A stretch of 64,000 nt of DNA from Streptococcus suis (GCF_024509525.1 NZ_JAMWEM010000003.1:62001-126000); one strand, 5' to 3'. Counted from the stretch's first letter, positions 8,761 through 19,410 are shown. Made by a program: numbers and translations. The notes: generated by a model from the letters alone, not told the origin.

Positions 8761-9034
8761 TGCTTACAAATAGGTCTTACTTAACAACTACTTGAAGTTT
8801 TTAGAGGTGCCCGACACGCTAAACGCATGAAGAAAAATTCGTTTTCAGATAACGTTTTTTCATAAAAAAAGTTATATTTTCATCGTGAAATTTTGTTATA
8901 ATGTAGGTGAAAACGAGGATACATCAAGGTAATTATGTAAATATCGTGAAAATATTTTTGAAAAATGCAAGTAGCTAGAAAACAGTTACATGCATTTTCT
9001 TCATGCGTATGGCGTGGGTTCCCAGATAAACCAT
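8761..9034 (+). other. AT-rich intergenic region upstream of SRR gene 1
   Basis: No gene is seen. It holds an AT-rich palindrome ATAACGTTTTTT / AAAAAAAGTTAT (8849-8875), a TATAAT with TG-type context at 8897-8902 that may be a second upstream promoter, and an imperfect hairpin pairing AAAATGCAAGTAGCT (8962-8976) with AGTTACATGCATTTT (8984-8998). Confidence 0.5.
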
Positions 9035-9063
9035 TTGAGAAATGAAAGCAAATATGATATAAT
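9035..9063 (+). promoter_or_regulatory. Promoter of SRR gene 1
   Basis: TTGAGA at 9035-9040 and TATAAT at 9058-9063 with a 17-base spacer. A short inverted repeat ATAAAC/GTTTAT (9062-9080 region) overlaps the likely start of transcription and could be an operator. The leader is about 105 bases. Confidence 0.7.
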
Positions 9064-9175
9064 AAACAAATAGTTTATCATACTGCATATATAAGTTTTG
9101 TCTAATAAAATTGCTTATCTATGTATATCGTATATGTGTCCGTATTTAGAAATATAATCATATATAGGAGTTCCT

Positions 9176-12100
9176 ATGAGACGTAAGCAATTTAATAAAG
9201 ATTTTGATGAAATCGGACGCAAGAGCCGTGTCAAGATGCATAAATCTGGTAAAAACTGGGTGCGAACAGTTATGTCCCAACTCAGTCTTTTACGCGTGAT
9301 GCGAGGGAGCAGTCAGGAGTCGGTATCGGTATCACTGCCTCTTGTAGATAGTGCAGAGCGCTTAGAAAGTCAACGTTACCAATACCTAAAAGCTGCCTTG
9401 GCATCAGGAGCGGTGGTGGCAGGAGCGACGGTTGCGCCAGCAGCCTTTGCGGAAGAACTGCCGATTGCTGTTGAGCAACAACTCGAGGAAACAACGGACA
9501 CAGTTGTTGACAAGAACCTTATCGTTGTTAAAACCACGGCTACTGAAGTGGTGTCCCAAGATGATGCTTCATCGGTCGGACAGACAGATGCGGTGAGTTT
9601 ATCTACTTCCATCAGTATCAGTGAGTCAGCTTCTGCTTCGACCAGTCTAAGTGTTTCCGCCTCGGAATCTGCCTCATTATCAGAGTCGGTCTCTGCCTCT
9701 GAATCAACGTCTACTTCTCTAGCGACAGAAGCGACTGCGGTAGAGGCGACTGTCACAGAATCAGCTTCACAGCTTGCGACTCAAACTGCTACTGAGCGCA
9801 CAGCAACTATCGACTACATCGTAGCCTATCAGAACGAAGAAGGTACCATGGTATCAGGGACGGCTCACAAGCTATCGCTCACAACGACAGATACCGTTGC
9901 CAAGACTACTGTCCAAATTGTTGCGGCTCTCCCAGACGGCTATCAATTGGCAGCAGGACAGGAAGCTACGCTTTCCCAAGAAGTTACTGAAAATGCCCTC
10001 AACCTTATCACGGTAAAAGTGGTTAAGGAGGAAGCCGAAGCAAGCGAGCAGGCTTCAGCCCTTCAAGAAGCCAAGAAAGTCCTTGAACAAGTCATCTCAG
10101 AAGCGGAAGTCTTGTCAGCCGATGCTCTTCGCAAAGCAGCTAAGTCAACAGCAGACACAAGCTCGCTTCAATCAGTAGCTAATGCAACCAAAGCAGCAGC
10201 AGAAGCAGCCAACCAAGTCTTTGCGGATGAACATGCCAGTCTTGAAGATATCAATGCCCAAATCACAGCTATCCGTACCGCAGTAGGAAACTTGGTTCCA
10301 GAGCTGACAAGCTTTACAGGAACGGAAGAAGTGACGGTTATGCTAGCTGCAACGACATCGGGGGCAGCAGATGCCAACCAAAGCGGTATTGACGCTATTT
10401 CCGCTAATAACGGACAATATACGGCTATCAGCGTAACAGCGCAAAACTTCAAGTGGAAGGATATGGAACCGAGTCCTATCATTGCACTTAAGATGACGGA
10501 TGGAACCTATAAGTATAAGAAGTTTAGCGGTTCAGTTACCGTGGATATAGCAAAGGCGGCAAAAGACGAATTTGTAGATGCTGCGACATACAAAGCGACA
10601 AACAGGCCATTGCAGGCAACCGATAAAGTATATATTATTCAGGAATCGGACTTCACCTCCGCCCCGACCTCTATTGAGGAAAGCTATGACCTGACGAAGT
10701 TCCACCATAGAAAAAATCTGATTTTTGGTGGAGATAATGTTTGGGATGGGGTTACTGCTGATGATCTGGCTGATCCTGATGCTGATGCGGATTCTAGTGC
10801 ATTTATAGCATTGGCACGACCGGGCTCCTTTGTATCGGAGATTGAGTTTAAGGATGCGAGTCATCCTGGTGGAGCCCCGATATATTTGCCGAAAGAAAAT
10901 AATACTGTGTTGGTGGCGGACAGTATCGGTGAGGCTTTGGGGCAGACAGAACAGTCTTACAAGAATTTTGGTTTGTTCTTGTCGTATATAGATGGAAACG
11001 ATGATAAGGTCAACAAGCCAAATACCGTCATGGAATTGCCAGAAGGCGTGGAGGTGGTCTTTGCAAATCGGAGTGGTCAGCAGACAACCTTTGCTGCGGC
11101 TATGAACGAGATTATGGCTGCACTCCAACCTAATGAAGAGGGGTTGATAGAAAACCAACAAGAGAAATTAAAATTTAAGTTTATCGTAAAAAAAGACGGA
11201 AAAATTATCCAACAAGATACAGACTGGAGAGAAATTACATTACATGTGTATGGTGGTTCCGATGCAGTGAAGGGGCTGGTGAAAACAACGACCACAAACA
11301 CAGCTAATAACTTTGAAGCGGGCATCGTAGACAATATCGACTTCTCCGGCTTGCCGGAAGAGATGAAAAAAGAAGCGATAGAGATGGAGAAAACATATCG
11401 GAATGTGGACGGAACTCTACCGGAAGACGGAGCAATGCCGCAATTTTCGAATCCGGACGGTAAGCGCTATGACTGGGTAGTTAAGGTAGGTGAAGAAAGC
11501 GACGGTACTCACGCTACATCACCGGTACGATATTTCCCGTATGACATGGATTTATTTCAGGGAGAGGGAGGTAAAATTACTGAAGCGCTGCAGGGATATA
11601 TACCTTATATCCAAGGTTACAACGATGGAACATCTCGCTACAATGATATTCCTAATGACGCTGATATAAAAGATATTCCTCCCAGTGAGCATGATAAGAA
11701 ATTGGTGCCATATTACACCCTAGGTTCCGTCTTTACAAGAACCATGTTTGATCGTTATTTTACTCCGGAAGCGGGAGGCGTGAATAAAAGCTACTGGAGC
11801 TCGTTGACGGAGGATGCGCCTATCCCGCAGCTTGACTTTGAGCCTGAGGTCAATCTGGATATCGTAACCCTTTCCGAGACTACACCACCGACTGGACCGA
11901 CCGATTCAGACTCAGCATCAACAAGTGCGTCGACATCGGCAAGTACTTCAGCAAGTACGTCCGCATTAACAAGTGCTTCAACGTCAGCAAGTACGTCCGC
12001 ATTAACAAGTGCCTCAACGTCAGCAAGTACATCAGCATTAACAAGTGCCTCAACGTCAGCCAGCACGTCCGCATTAACAAGTGCGTCAACGTCAGCAAGT

Positions 12101-14878
12101 ACATCAGCATTAACAAGCGCATCGACGTCAGCAAGTACGTCAGCATTAACAAGTGCCTCAACGTCAGCGTCTGAATCAGCCTCGACATCAGCGTCTGAAT
12201 CAGCAAGCACCTCAGCATCTGAGTCAGCAAGCACATCAGCGTCTGAATCCGCAAGCACATCAGCATCTGAATCAGCAAGCACCTCAGCGTCTGAATCAGC
12301 AAGCACCTCAGCGTCTGAGTCAGCAAGCACCTCAGCGTCTGAGTCAGCATCAACATCAGCGTCTGAATCAGCAAGCACATCAGCGTCTGAATCAGCATCG
12401 ACATCAGCGTCTGAGTCAGCAAGCACATCAGCGTCTGAATCAGCAAGCACATCAGCATCTGAGTCAGCATCGACGTCAGCATCTGAATCAGCATCAACAT
12501 CAGCGTCTGAGTCAGCGAGCACATCAGCATCTGAATCAGCAAGCACCTCAGCGTCTGAGTCAGCCTCGACCTCAGCATCTGAATCAGCATCGACCTCAGC
12601 ATCTGAGTCAGCAAGCACCTCAGCGTCTGAGTCAGCAAGCACCTCAGCATCTGAGTCAGCCTCGACATCAGCGTCTGAATCAGCAAGCACCTCAGCGTCT
12701 GAGTCAGCCTCGACATCAGCATCTGAATCAGCCTCAACATCAGCGTCTGAATCAGCCTCGACATCAGCGTCTGAGTCAGCAAGCACCTCAGCGTCTGAGT
12801 CAGCCTCGACATCAGCGTCTGAGTCAGCCTCGACATCAGCGTCTGAGTCCGCATCAACATCAGCGTCTGAGTCAGCAAGCACCTCAGCGTCTGAGTCAGC
12901 CTCGACATCAGCGTCTGAGTCAGCCTCGACATCAGCGTCTGAATCAGCAAGCATATCAGCGTCTGAGTCAGCAAGCACCTCAGCGTCTGAGTCAGCAAGC
13001 ACCTCAGCATCTGAGTCAGCATCAACATCAGCGTCTGAGTCAGCCTCGACATCAGCATCTGAATCAGCAAGCACCTCAGCGTCTGAATCAGCATCAACCT
13101 CAGCGTCTGAATCAGCAAGCACCTCAGCGTCTGAGTCAGCAAGCACCTCAGCATCTGAATCAGCAAGCACCTCAGCATCTGAATCAGCATCAACGTCAGC
13201 GTCTGAATCAGCAAGCACCTCAGCATCTGAGTCAGCATCAACATCAGCGTCTGAGTCAGCCTCGACATCAGCATCTGAATCAGCAAGCACCTCAGCGTCT
13301 GAATCCGCATCAACATCAGCGTCTGAATCAGCAAGCACCTCAGCGTCTGAGTCAGCATCAACATCAGCGTCTGAATCAGCCTCGACATCAGCCTCTGAAT
13401 CAGCATCAACCTCAGCGTCTGAGTCAGCCTCGACCTCAGCGTCTGAATCAGCAAGCACCTCAGCATCTGAGTCAGCCTCAACCTCAGCGTCTGAGTCCGC
13501 ATCAACATCAGCGTCTGAATCAGCAAGCACCTCAGCGTCTGAATCAGCATCAACATCAGCGTCTGAGTCCGCTTCAACCTCAGCGTCTGAGTCAGCCTCA
13601 ACATCAGCGTCTGAATCAGCAAGCACCTCAGCGTCTGAGTCAGCAAGTACGTCAGCGTCTGAGTCAGCCTCGACATCAGCGTCTGAGTCAGCATCAACCT
13701 CAGCATCTGAATCAGCATCGACATCAGCGTCTGAGTCAGCAAGCACATCAGCGTCTGAGTCAGCCTCGACATCAGCGTCTGAATCAGCTTCAACATCAGC
13801 GTCTGAGTCAGCCTCGACATCAGCGTCTGAGTCAGCTTCAACGTCAGCGTCTGAATCAGCAAGCACATCAGCCTCTGAATCAGCCTCAACATCAGCCTCT
13901 GAATCAGCAAGCACCTCAGCATCTGAGTCAGCCTCAACATCAGCATCTGAGTCAGCAAGCACCTCAGCGTCTGAATCAGCATCGACATCAGCGTCTGAAT
14001 CCGCTTCAACATCAGCGTCTGAATCAGCAAGCACATCAGCGTCTGAATCAGCCTCAACATCAGCGTCTGAATCAGCATCGACATCAGCGTCTGAATCAGC
14101 AAGCACATCAGCATCTGAGTCAGCCTCAACATCAGCGTCTGAATCAGCCTCTGAATCAGCCTCTGAATCAGCCTCTGAATCAGCTTCAACGTCAGCATCT
14201 GAATCAGCAAGCACATCAGCGTCTGAATCAGCCTCAACATCAGCGTCTGAATCAGCATCGACATCAGCGTCTGAGTCAGCCTCGACATCAGCGTCTGAAT
14301 CAGCCTCGACATCAGCGTCTGAATCAGCAAGCACATCAGCGTCTGAATCAGCAAGCACCTCAGCGTCTGAATCCGCTTCAACATCAGCGTCTGAGTCAGC
14401 AAGCACCTCAGCGTCTGAATCCGCTTCAACATCAGCGTCTGAATCAGCATCGACATCAGCGTCTGAATCAGCAAGCACATCAGCGTCTGAATCAGCAAGC
14501 ACCTCAGCGTCTGAATCCGCTTCAACATCAGCGTCTGAGTCAGCAAGCACCTCAGCGTCTGAATCCGCTTCAACATCAGCGTCTGAATCAGCCTCGACAT
14601 CAGCGTCTGAATCAGCCTCGACATCAGCGTCTGAGTCAGCAAGCACATCAGCATCTGAATCCGCTTCAACATCAGCGTCTGAATCAGCCTCGACATCAGC
14701 GTCTGAATCAGCCTCGACATCAGCGTCTAGATTGACCACTCTGTCTAGTCGAAGCAGTGAACGTTTACCAAATACTGGTGAGGCTACTTCATCAGCTAGC
14801 GCTTATGGTTCAGCGCTACTATTAGGAACTATTGCCTTGTTAGCTAAACGTCGTAAACGTGATGACAAGCAAGAGTAA
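9176..14878 (+). CDS. Serine-rich repeat (SRR) surface glycoprotein 1, LPNTG-anchored
   Basis: A 1900-residue cell-wall protein. It opens with a long KxYKxGKxW-class signal peptide (KMHKSGKNW at 20-28, hydrophobic core to AFAEE near 92), the type exported by SecA2/SecY2. Then come a short Ser-rich tract (about 142-202), a MucBP-like domain (about 209-283), an Ala/Glu-rich helical part, a unique putative ligand-binding region (about 385-908) and a long array of [12 protein letters not shown] octapeptides (about 910-1852). LPNTG (1864-1868), a hydrophobic helix and [10 protein letters not shown] form the sortase signal. Glycosylation is expected on the Ser/Thr tracts by the Gtf cluster downstream. 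AGGAG precedes ATG 9176. The binding region matches no ligand family I can name; the whole resembles SssP1/GspB/PsrP-type adhesins. Confidence 0.95.
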   Translation: MRRKQFNKDFDEIGRKSRVKMHKSGKNWVRTVMSQLSLLRVMRGSSQESVSVSLPLVDSAERLESQRYQYLKAALASGAVVAGATVAPAAFAEELPIAVEQQLEETTDTVVDKNLIVVKTTATEVVSQDDASSVGQTDAVSLSTSISISESASASTSLSVSASESASLSESVSASESTSTSLATEATAVEATVTESASQLATQTATERTATIDYIVAYQNEEGTMVSGTAHKLSLTTTDTVAKTTVQIVAALPDGYQLAAGQEATLSQEVTENALNLITVKVVKEEAEASEQASALQEAKKVLEQVISEAEVLSADALRKAAKSTADTSSLQSVANATKAAAEAANQVFADEHASLEDINAQITAIRTAVGNLVPELTSFTGTEEVTVMLAATTSGAADANQSGIDAISANNGQYTAISVTAQNFKWKDMEPSPIIALKMTDGTYKYKKFSGSVTVDIAKAAKDEFVDAATYKATNRPLQATDKVYIIQESDFTSAPTSIEESYDLTKFHHRKNLIFGGDNVWDGVTADDLADPDADADSSAFIALARPGSFVSEIEFKDASHPGGAPIYLPKENNTVLVADSIGEALGQTEQSYKNFGLFLSYIDGNDDKVNKPNTVMELPEGVEVVFANRSGQQTTFAAAMNEIMAALQPNEEGLIENQQEKLKFKFIVKKDGKIIQQDTDWREITLHVYGGSDAVKGLVKTTTTNTANNFEAGIVDNIDFSGLPEEMKKEAIEMEKTYRNVDGTLPEDGAMPQFSNPDGKRYDWVVKVGEESDGTHATSPVRYFPYDMDLFQGEGGKITEALQGYIPYIQGYNDGTSRYNDIPNDADIKDIPPSEHDKKLVPYYTLGSVFTRTMFDRYFTPEAGGVNKSYWSSLTEDAPIPQLDFEPEVNLDIVTLSETTPPTGPTDSDSASTSASTSASTSASTSALTSASTSASTSALTSASTSASTSALTSASTSASTSALTSASTSASTSALTSASTSASTSALTSASTSASESASTSASESASTSASESASTSASESASTSASESASTSASESASTSASESASTSASESASTSASESASTSASESASTSASESASTSASESASTSASESASTSASESASTSASESASTSASESASTSASESASTSASESASTSASESASTSASESASTSASESASTSASESASTSASESASTSASESASTSASESASTSASESASTSASESASTSASESASTSASESASTSASESASTSASESASTSASESASTSASESASISASESASTSASESASTSASESASTSASESASTSASESASTSASESASTSASESASTSASESASTSASESASTSASESASTSASESASTSASESASTSASESASTSASESASTSASESASTSASESASTSASESASTSASESASTSASESASTSASESASTSASESASTSASESASTSASESASTSASESASTSASESASTSASESASTSASESASTSASESASTSASESASTSASESASTSASESASTSASESASTSASESASTSASESASTSASESASTSASESASTSASESASTSASESASTSASESASTSASESASTSASESASTSASESASTSASESASTSASESASTSASESASTSASESASTSASESASTSASESASTSASESASTSASESASESASESASESASTSASESASTSASESASTSASESASTSASESASTSASESASTSASESASTSASESASTSASESASTSASESASTSASESASTSASESASTSASESASTSASESASTSASESASTSASESASTSASESASTSASESASTSASESASTSASESASTSASESASTSASESASTSASESASTSASRLTTLSSRSSERLPNTGEATSSASAYGSALLLGTIALLAKRRKRDDKQE
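11905..14730 (+). repeat. 24-bp tandem array encoding SASESAST octapeptides (SRR gene 1)
   Basis: About 105 degenerate 24-base units such as TCAGCGTCTGAATCAGCAAG..; the first ~260 bases use [12 protein letters not shown] units and the rest SASESAST. One irregular stretch near 14148-14185 has consecutive SASE units. Units vary mostly at synonymous sites (AGC/TCA/TCG/TCC, GAA/GAG). Copy number is likely to vary between strains. Confidence 0.95.
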
Positions 14879-14948
14879 GAGAGTCATGAAGATTCTTGAG
14901 TAGGGTGTAAAAAATAGCCATATGCTATGTTGATAACAAGCAAATATA

Positions 14949-14979
14949 AGAGAGGGCCTGTTGGTCTTCTCTTTTTTTA
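14949..14979 (+). terminator. Intrinsic terminator of SRR gene 1
   Basis: AGAGAGGGCC pairs with GGTCTTCTCT (two wobbles) around a TGTT loop, followed by a run of T. Confidence 0.85.
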
Positions 14980-15013
14980 CGAGAATAAATCAGCATATAT
15001 ATCAAATTCATCC

Positions 15014-15558
15014 TAACCGCCCAATAACAAGGTATCTATCTAATCACTCATTTCTCCAGTATACTGTTATAAAAAACAAACTGGAGGATTTTTTATGTCA
15101 CAGCCCATCGTCCCATTGACTGTTCCCCAATCTCGCCGCTTTGAAAAGAAAAGCAGAAATGATATTCTGATGAAAATTCGTCTCGGAAAAACGGAAGTCA
15201 CATTTTTCCAATCTATCAATCCTGAAGTAATGGGAACTATCTTGGATAAGGTGCTACATTATGACCATTTGACTCAGTGATTTAGGTCAAGTCTACTTGG
15301 TTTGTGGGAAAACAGATATGCGTCAGGGGATTGACTCACTCTCCTATCTTGTCAAAAGTCAATTCAATCTGGATCCCTTCTCAGGTCAGGTCTATCTCTT
15401 CTACGGAGGTCGAAAAGACCGATTCAAGGCTCTAACTTCCGAACAAGTAGACTGGTTCATGAAAGGATTTTCTATCATTCCAAAAATAAATAGAAAAAGG
15501 TTCCAGAGTCGACAGGACTTTGGAGCCTTTTTCAATATACTTTGTTATTGGGCGGTTA
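15014..15558 (+). mobile_element. Internally deleted IS66-family element
   Basis: Bounded by a perfect 17-base inverted repeat, TAACCGCCCAATAACAA (15014-15030) and its complement (15542-15558). It retains the 5' part with tnpA-like and tnpB-like frames and only the extreme 3' end; the tnpC transposase is gone. The last ~60 bases are nearly identical to the right end of the IS66 remnant ending at 52483. No clear 8-base target duplication flanks it. At ~545 bp with intact ends it resembles a non-autonomous derivative. Confidence 0.85.
15095..15280 (+). CDS. IS66 accessory protein, TnpA/OrfA-like
   Basis: A 61-residue frame starting at ATG 15095 after CTGGAGG. Its basic N-terminus and sequence ..FEKKSRNDILMKIRLGKTEVTFF.. 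resemble the small first protein of streptococcal IS66 elements, an accessory factor of transposition. It is probably unproductive because the element lacks its transposase. The stop overlaps the tnpB remnant. Confidence 0.6.
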   Translation: MSQPIVPLTVPQSRRFEKKSRNDILMKIRLGKTEVTFFQSINPEVMGTILDKVLHYDHLTQ

Positions 15559-15590
15559 CTATCAAAGCTAATTCAAATGTATATATATAA
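15261..15590 (+). pseudogene. IS66 TnpB/Orf2 remnant with in-frame stop and internal deletion
   Basis: LSDLGQVYLVCGKTDMRQGI and DPFSGQVYLFYGGRKDRFKAL are clear IS66 Orf2 sequence. The likely start ATG 15261 is followed after three codons by TGA (15270-15272). After RKDRFKAL the frame jumps directly to TSEQVDWFMKGF, whereas intact Orf2 has about 30 residues between; both edges share KAL, suggesting deletion between short repeats. The frame then runs through the right inverted repeat. Confidence 0.75.
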
Positions 15591-15616
15591 AAAACAGCGA
15601 TCAGTTGACCTAGGTT

Positions 15617-16562
15617 CTAGGGCTGGTTAGCTGCGTGAAGGCCAGTAGTGATATTTTGTAATAAATCTGGATCGTGCAAAAACTCGACAATATCTTGTCC
15701 GTCTAAAAATCCGCGATTACTCTGGTAGCCTGTAAAAGCACGACAGGTATCTTCAAGCTGTTTTCGGTAGGTTAGATAGGTTTGTTGGATTTTTGGGCGG
15801 TTGCTCAACATTATATCCAGATTCTAGAAATTCTTGAATGGTCATATGATGAGCCAGTTCTCTTAAACTCTTAAATCGACTATCTTCAAAGCCAGGTTTT
15901 TCTAACATTAAGACATCAGTTTCTAAAGCTAGGGAAGGTAGGGTAGCATGTAGGCGAGTTGTAATGACAAATTTAGCCGATTGATAGAGGTAGAGATAGT
16001 ATTTTGCCAGTTTCATTCGCTGGTCAATTGACATATATAGATGATTTGCGACGGGGTGTAAACGAATAATGGGGCTATCTGTCAGGGTCACTAACTTTTG
16101 ATATACTTCCTCCGGTACATCGACTGCTAGGACGAAATTACGTTTTGGGATAGTCTCGTCTTTTTGTAATGTAAGGGTCAAGCAGGCAGAATGGTAGCTA
16201 TCAACCCCTAAAGAGTGCAAGAAGTCTGTCGAATCCTGGCTCCTACCTCCTACAGGTCCGTGTTGTTTAAAGTAAGCAATGTTTTCAGCGGTAGAGAAAG
16301 CATCTTTTACATAGTCTGCAAAGTACATGGAGACAAGTAGTGGCTTGATTTGTGGAAGTTTAATAGGAAAATTTTCTGGACGGTGGCTATACCAGCCGTT
16401 CATAATCAGTTTAATCTCTTCGTCAGATTCAGGATGAAAATCATTGATAAAGTCACGATTGATGTAGTAATCAACCCGTGGGAGAAAGCGTTTTGCGGCA
16501 AGTGACTGTATCTCATCGCCGACATTTTCAGTATTGTAGTTAAATAGGGCGTATTTTGTCAT
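15617..16562 (-). pseudogene. Polysaccharide pyruvyl-transferase-family gene, frameshifted near its 3' end
   Basis: From ATG 16562 the frame encodes about 250 residues of the PS_pyruv_trans family: NTENVGDEIQSLAAKRF at the start, GPVGGRSQDSTDFLHSLGV in the middle and TTRLHATLPSLALETDVLML near the end. The frame is diverted to a short tail (stop at 15753), while the expected C-terminus (..IQQTYLTYRKQLEDTCRAF..HAANQP) is encoded one frame over to 15617. Removing one base from the five-base T run at 15790-15794 restores a ~314-residue protein. The family transfers pyruvate ketals to sugars or acts in related glycan steps. It is separated from the upstream GT fragment by a strong terminator, so expression is uncertain. 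Confidence 0.75.
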
Positions 16563-16608
16563 GTGTGTTCTTTCTAAAAATTTGGTAACAAAAGCGAGTC
16601 TCTGATTT

Positions 16609-16652
16609 AAAAAATAGCAAGACTTTAATGCATTAAAGTCTTGCTATTTTTT
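16609..16652 (-). terminator. Perfect 44-bp palindromic terminator
   Basis: AAAAAATAGCAAGACTTTAATG and its exact complement lie directly after the stop of the truncated GT2 gene (minus strand). Short GC-poor stem flanked by A and T runs, so it can terminate in both directions. Confidence 0.8.
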
Positions 16653-16660
16653 ATTTGTTT

Positions 16661-17089
16661 TTATCTATTAATGTTTAATTTTTGTAGGAGATAATAGTAG
16701 GTTTCTGTATGTGTTAGATTATACTTGATGTATTTTTCTTTAAAATAAATTAGACGCTGTTTATAACAAGCAAGGGCTTGTGTGGGGTCAAGACCAGCAA
16801 GAAGCATGTCAATAATCAAGGTTTCATAGCCTTTGATATCACTTAATGTATTAACAGGGGAAGAAGGGGCGTCTGAAAGACTTCCCTTTCTTTTTCGGTA
16901 GCAATAGAGATTCTTAGAATAATAGACTGTTTTATGACTGTTGAGGACAAGTAAGTGTGTCGTATACCTGTCTTCCGCTACTCTCACATTCGGAAAGCGA
17001 ATGTATCTATTGAGTTCTTTTGAAGTAAATAAGTGACTACGGAACAATTTGCCCCAAGCAGTTAAGAAGGTAATAGTCCCCGCAGTCAA
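16661..17089 (-). pseudogene. Truncated GT2 glycosyltransferase (C-terminal fragment)
   Basis: About 140 residues beginning abruptly at ..FLTAWGKLFRSHLF and containing the C-terminal block RFPNVRVAEDRYTTHLL..YYSKNLYCYRKRKGSLS, which aligns with the end of the canonical GT2 proteins at 19411-21735 and 26843-27727. The nucleotide-binding half with DGSTD and DxD motifs is missing, and a MITE-like element lies 14 bases upstream of the fragment. It therefore cannot be an active transferase. Confidence 0.8.
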
Positions 17090-17102
17090 TAAATGTGAAA
17101 AA

Positions 17103-17196
17103 TATAGTCATTTGAATTAACTTTGATACATCGTCACTTTCGGCTTGCCGTACTGCACCTCAGTTCCTTGTCTGAAAGCTAATTCATCCGACTATA
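17103..17196. mobile_element. 94-bp MITE-like element, TATAGTC termini (RUP-like)
   Basis: Imperfect terminal inverted repeats of about 22 bases: TATAGTCATTTGAATTA.. at the left and its near complement ending ..GACTATA at the right. TA at both ends fits TA-target insertion of Tc1/mariner (IS630) elements, as known for pneumococcal RUP. No coding capacity. Confidence 0.6.
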
Positions 17197-17263
17197 GTTT
17201 TCAATCGTCAATACTTCTGTCCTCACTTCTTGAGAATGGCTATATAGATAATTGAATTTGATA

Positions 17264-17355
17264 CAGGACATGTCTATGTTAATAAAATTGAGAATTCTAA
17301 AGCAATTTTGGTAACTGGTTACTGACACTGTCACTCAAACCCGTCCTTTTCCTAA
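17264..17355. repeat. Diverged copy of a ~92-bp repeat (partner at 52492-52584)
   Basis: Begins CAGGACATGTCTATG and ends CCTTTTCCTAAT; the partner begins CAGGACATATCTAAG and ends CTTTTTCCTAAT, colinear throughout by eye (roughly two thirds identical). Both copies lie next to mobile-element remnants. The rest of the gap 17200-17442 shows no gene. Confidence 0.5.
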
Positions 17356-17442
17356 TAAAAAATACTATACTATCTAAACATTGCCTGAGATAGTTTTCCA
17401 CGTTATAGATGGGGAAAATAACTGAAATAAGTGGATTTTCCA

Positions 17443-18315
17443 TTAGGTATCCCTTTCTTTAAAAAAGTCTTGAATAGCCTGCACCATTTCTTTCGGATGG
17501 TTACTCGAAATCATAGTATTCGTTAGCTCTGGTTGATGGGCGACAGTATCAAAACTATAGATGGGAATTTGTTTTTGCTGACAGCGGTTGAGGATGTCTT
17601 TGACTTCCCACCAGTGATTGATGTCCAGATAGATGGAGGTACGATCCAAAATCTCATTTTCACTTTTTAGATCATTAATATTGGTATAAATGTTAACATT
17701 ACTAAAACGCCTAAAGCTGTTGAGGTAGGGAGAGATATGGGTACCTGCCAAGATATTGAAAGCGATGTCTGGTAAGTTTGTAACCAAATATTCCAAATGT
17801 TCAAGTGTATCGGATGCCGTAAAGGTTGTGACCTGTTTGTCATATTGTGGTCGTGGTCGGTAGGTCATAGTTCCAGTTGAGGTCACGATAGTATTGGCAG
17901 GGACATCCTTATAGATGGTACATCCAGCTCCGATGATAACATTGTCACCGATGGTAACACCTTTTAAGATAACAGTATTGGCTCCAACCCAACAATGATT
18001 GCCGATATGAATAGGAGCAGTGCTGAAAGAGAGCGCTTCAACATGGTGATGGGAGTAGTGATGGTTGTTATCGTAAATTTTGACACCATCTCCAAATAAT
18101 GTAAATTCACCTATCTCAATTTTCTCCATGCATCTTAAGACACAGCTAGAATTAAAGAATACATGTCTTTTTATATTCAATTTTGCATAATTCTTGACTT
18201 CAAAGCTACAAAAGTTTTTAGCTATGACTCCTTCTGCAACCTGAATATCAGCATGTTCTTCAAGTTCTAAATTATAGTATTGGCCTAAATAATTGATTGG
18301 TAGTTTATGTTTCAT
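17443..18315 (-). CDS. Hexapeptide acetyltransferase fused to a GtfB-like C-terminal domain
   Basis: A 290-residue two-domain protein. Residues ~1-155 form a left-handed beta-helix acyltransferase: HIGNHCWVGANTVILKGVTI and GDNVIIGAGCTIYKDVPANTIV are classic hexapeptide repeats, and DNNHHYSHHHVE carries candidate catalytic histidines. Residues ~165-285 (ASDTLEHLEYLVTNLPDIAF .. RTSIYLDINHWWEV ..) match the C-terminal part of GtfB encoded at 37262-38587, which has SDQIEQLEHLVTSLPQLHFH and RTSLYLDINHGNEI. GtfB is the acceptor-recognising partner of GtfA, so the fusion may bring an O-acetyltransferase to the SRR glycopeptide (inference). It is 9 bases downstream of gtf3 in the same minus-strand operon. 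Confidence 0.85.
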   Translation of the reverse strand: MKHKLPINYLGQYYNLELEEHADIQVAEGVIAKNFCSFEVKNYAKLNIKRHVFFNSSCVLRCMEKIEIGEFTLFGDGVKIYDNNHHYSHHHVEALSFSTAPIHIGNHCWVGANTVILKGVTIGDNVIIGAGCTIYKDVPANTIVTSTGTMTYRPRPQYDKQVTTFTASDTLEHLEYLVTNLPDIAFNILAGTHISPYLNSFRRFSNVNIYTNINDLKSENEILDRTSIYLDINHWWEVKDILNRCQQKQIPIYSFDTVAHQPELTNTMISSNHPKEMVQAIQDFFKERDT

Positions 18316-18324
18316 AAGTACCTC

Positions 18325-19332
18325 TTAGTGTTTGGGTAGGAGGACCTGATGAATAGCATCAGTCAGTAGCTTTTGAGCAAAGTAGCCTTTTGTAATCAGT
18401 TCTCGGAAATTCCAGAGGGAGTCGAGAAGAGACCGGTATTCTTCCTCAGTGATAGTGGAAACGATGGCATTGGCTTCTTCCAGACTATCGACAAGGAACC
18501 CCAGCTTGTATTCGGAAATATAGTGGGCATTGGAGAGGCTACGCGGTGCAATGACAGGTAGACCTGCTGCGATGTAGGTGCTTAATTTGTAGGAAACGTT
18601 GAGATTGTAGTATTCTGCATCCTCTCCTTGTGACCAGACAAGACCAAAGCCACCATTTTTATTTAATTCTTGGAGTAGGCTGAGACTGTATTTCCAACCT
18701 TGGTAGGCCACATTGTTGGGTTTGGTTGGGTAATATTCTGGCGCAAAGAGATTGAGCGGTGTTGCAAACTGCCAGTCGTCAACAAAGTGGAAACGTTGCG
18801 GATTTCCTGTGAAGTTGACAACACGGTGAAAGGCAGGTTTTTCTAACCATATATCTGTTTTATGATCCCACATATTCTGTAAGAGAGTATTGGTGACCCG
18901 AAGACCGTGCTGGTAGAGCAGGTCTAGCATTTTTTGTGATGGTGCGATAATTAAATCAGCCATATTATACATCTCAATGGTCTTTTCCATCAGGTAGAAG
19001 TTGGAGCTGAACATGAGTGGTGGAATATCGTGGATAAAGATGACAATTTTTATGCCAGAATAAATTCTCAGACGTTTGAGGTATTCATGGTCAAAGTGGG
19101 TACCGTTCCAGCTAGGTGCTTGGAAGATGATAACATCGCCATTTCCTACAGCAGCGTTCATGCCATCAAATCGAATAGCCAGATTTTCAACGCTTTCGCC
19201 ATCGGCATTGAAACTATAAATGCCGATTTCCTTGATATCTAATTTTTTTGCAATATCTGTGACCATGTTTTGAGCCATGAGGGCAACGCTCAAAGGGGAT
19301 TGGCCATAGAGATTGGTAATGTGAACTTTCAT
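18325..19332 (-). CDS. gtf3: Gtf3/Nss-type glucosyltransferase of SRR glycosylation
   Basis: A 335-residue GT-B protein. The start MKVHITNLYGQSPLSVALMA, the block IIFQAPSWNGTHFDHEYLKR and IVIFIHDIPPLMFSSNFYLM are diagnostic of Gtf3 (formerly nucleotide sugar synthetase-like, Nss), which adds the second sugar, usually glucose, onto O-GlcNAc of SRR proteins. SYKLSTYIAAGLPVIAP is the sugar-nucleotide site near the C-terminus. Cytoplasmic. Part of the minus-strand glycosylation cluster, 78 bases behind the 774-residue transferase. Confidence 0.92.
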   Translation of the reverse strand: MKVHITNLYGQSPLSVALMAQNMVTDIAKKLDIKEIGIYSFNADGESVENLAIRFDGMNAAVGNGDVIIFQAPSWNGTHFDHEYLKRLRIYSGIKIVIFIHDIPPLMFSSNFYLMEKTIEMYNMADLIIAPSQKMLDLLYQHGLRVTNTLLQNMWDHKTDIWLEKPAFHRVVNFTGNPQRFHFVDDWQFATPLNLFAPEYYPTKPNNVAYQGWKYSLSLLQELNKNGGFGLVWSQGEDAEYYNLNVSYKLSTYIAAGLPVIAPRSLSNAHYISEYKLGFLVDSLEEANAIVSTITEEEYRSLLDSLWNFRELITKGYFAQKLLTDAIHQVLLPKH

Positions 19333-19410
19333 TGTTTTCCTTTCCTTGTCTTATTTTCTGTACTTGTTATATTGTTTTGATTTATAGACCTACTAAAACA
19401 ATGGATTGTT

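Noticed and set aside
12165..14730. Regular short repeats that could be mistaken for a CRISPR array
   Set aside because: Units are contiguous, in frame and coding, without unique spacers or cas genes.
11791..14739. A 982-codon antisense frame rich in ADSDADVEA, and other long frames across the SRR1 array
   Set aside because: It is a by-product of the 24-bp repeat lacking stops in several frames; no ribosome site, start context or known family.
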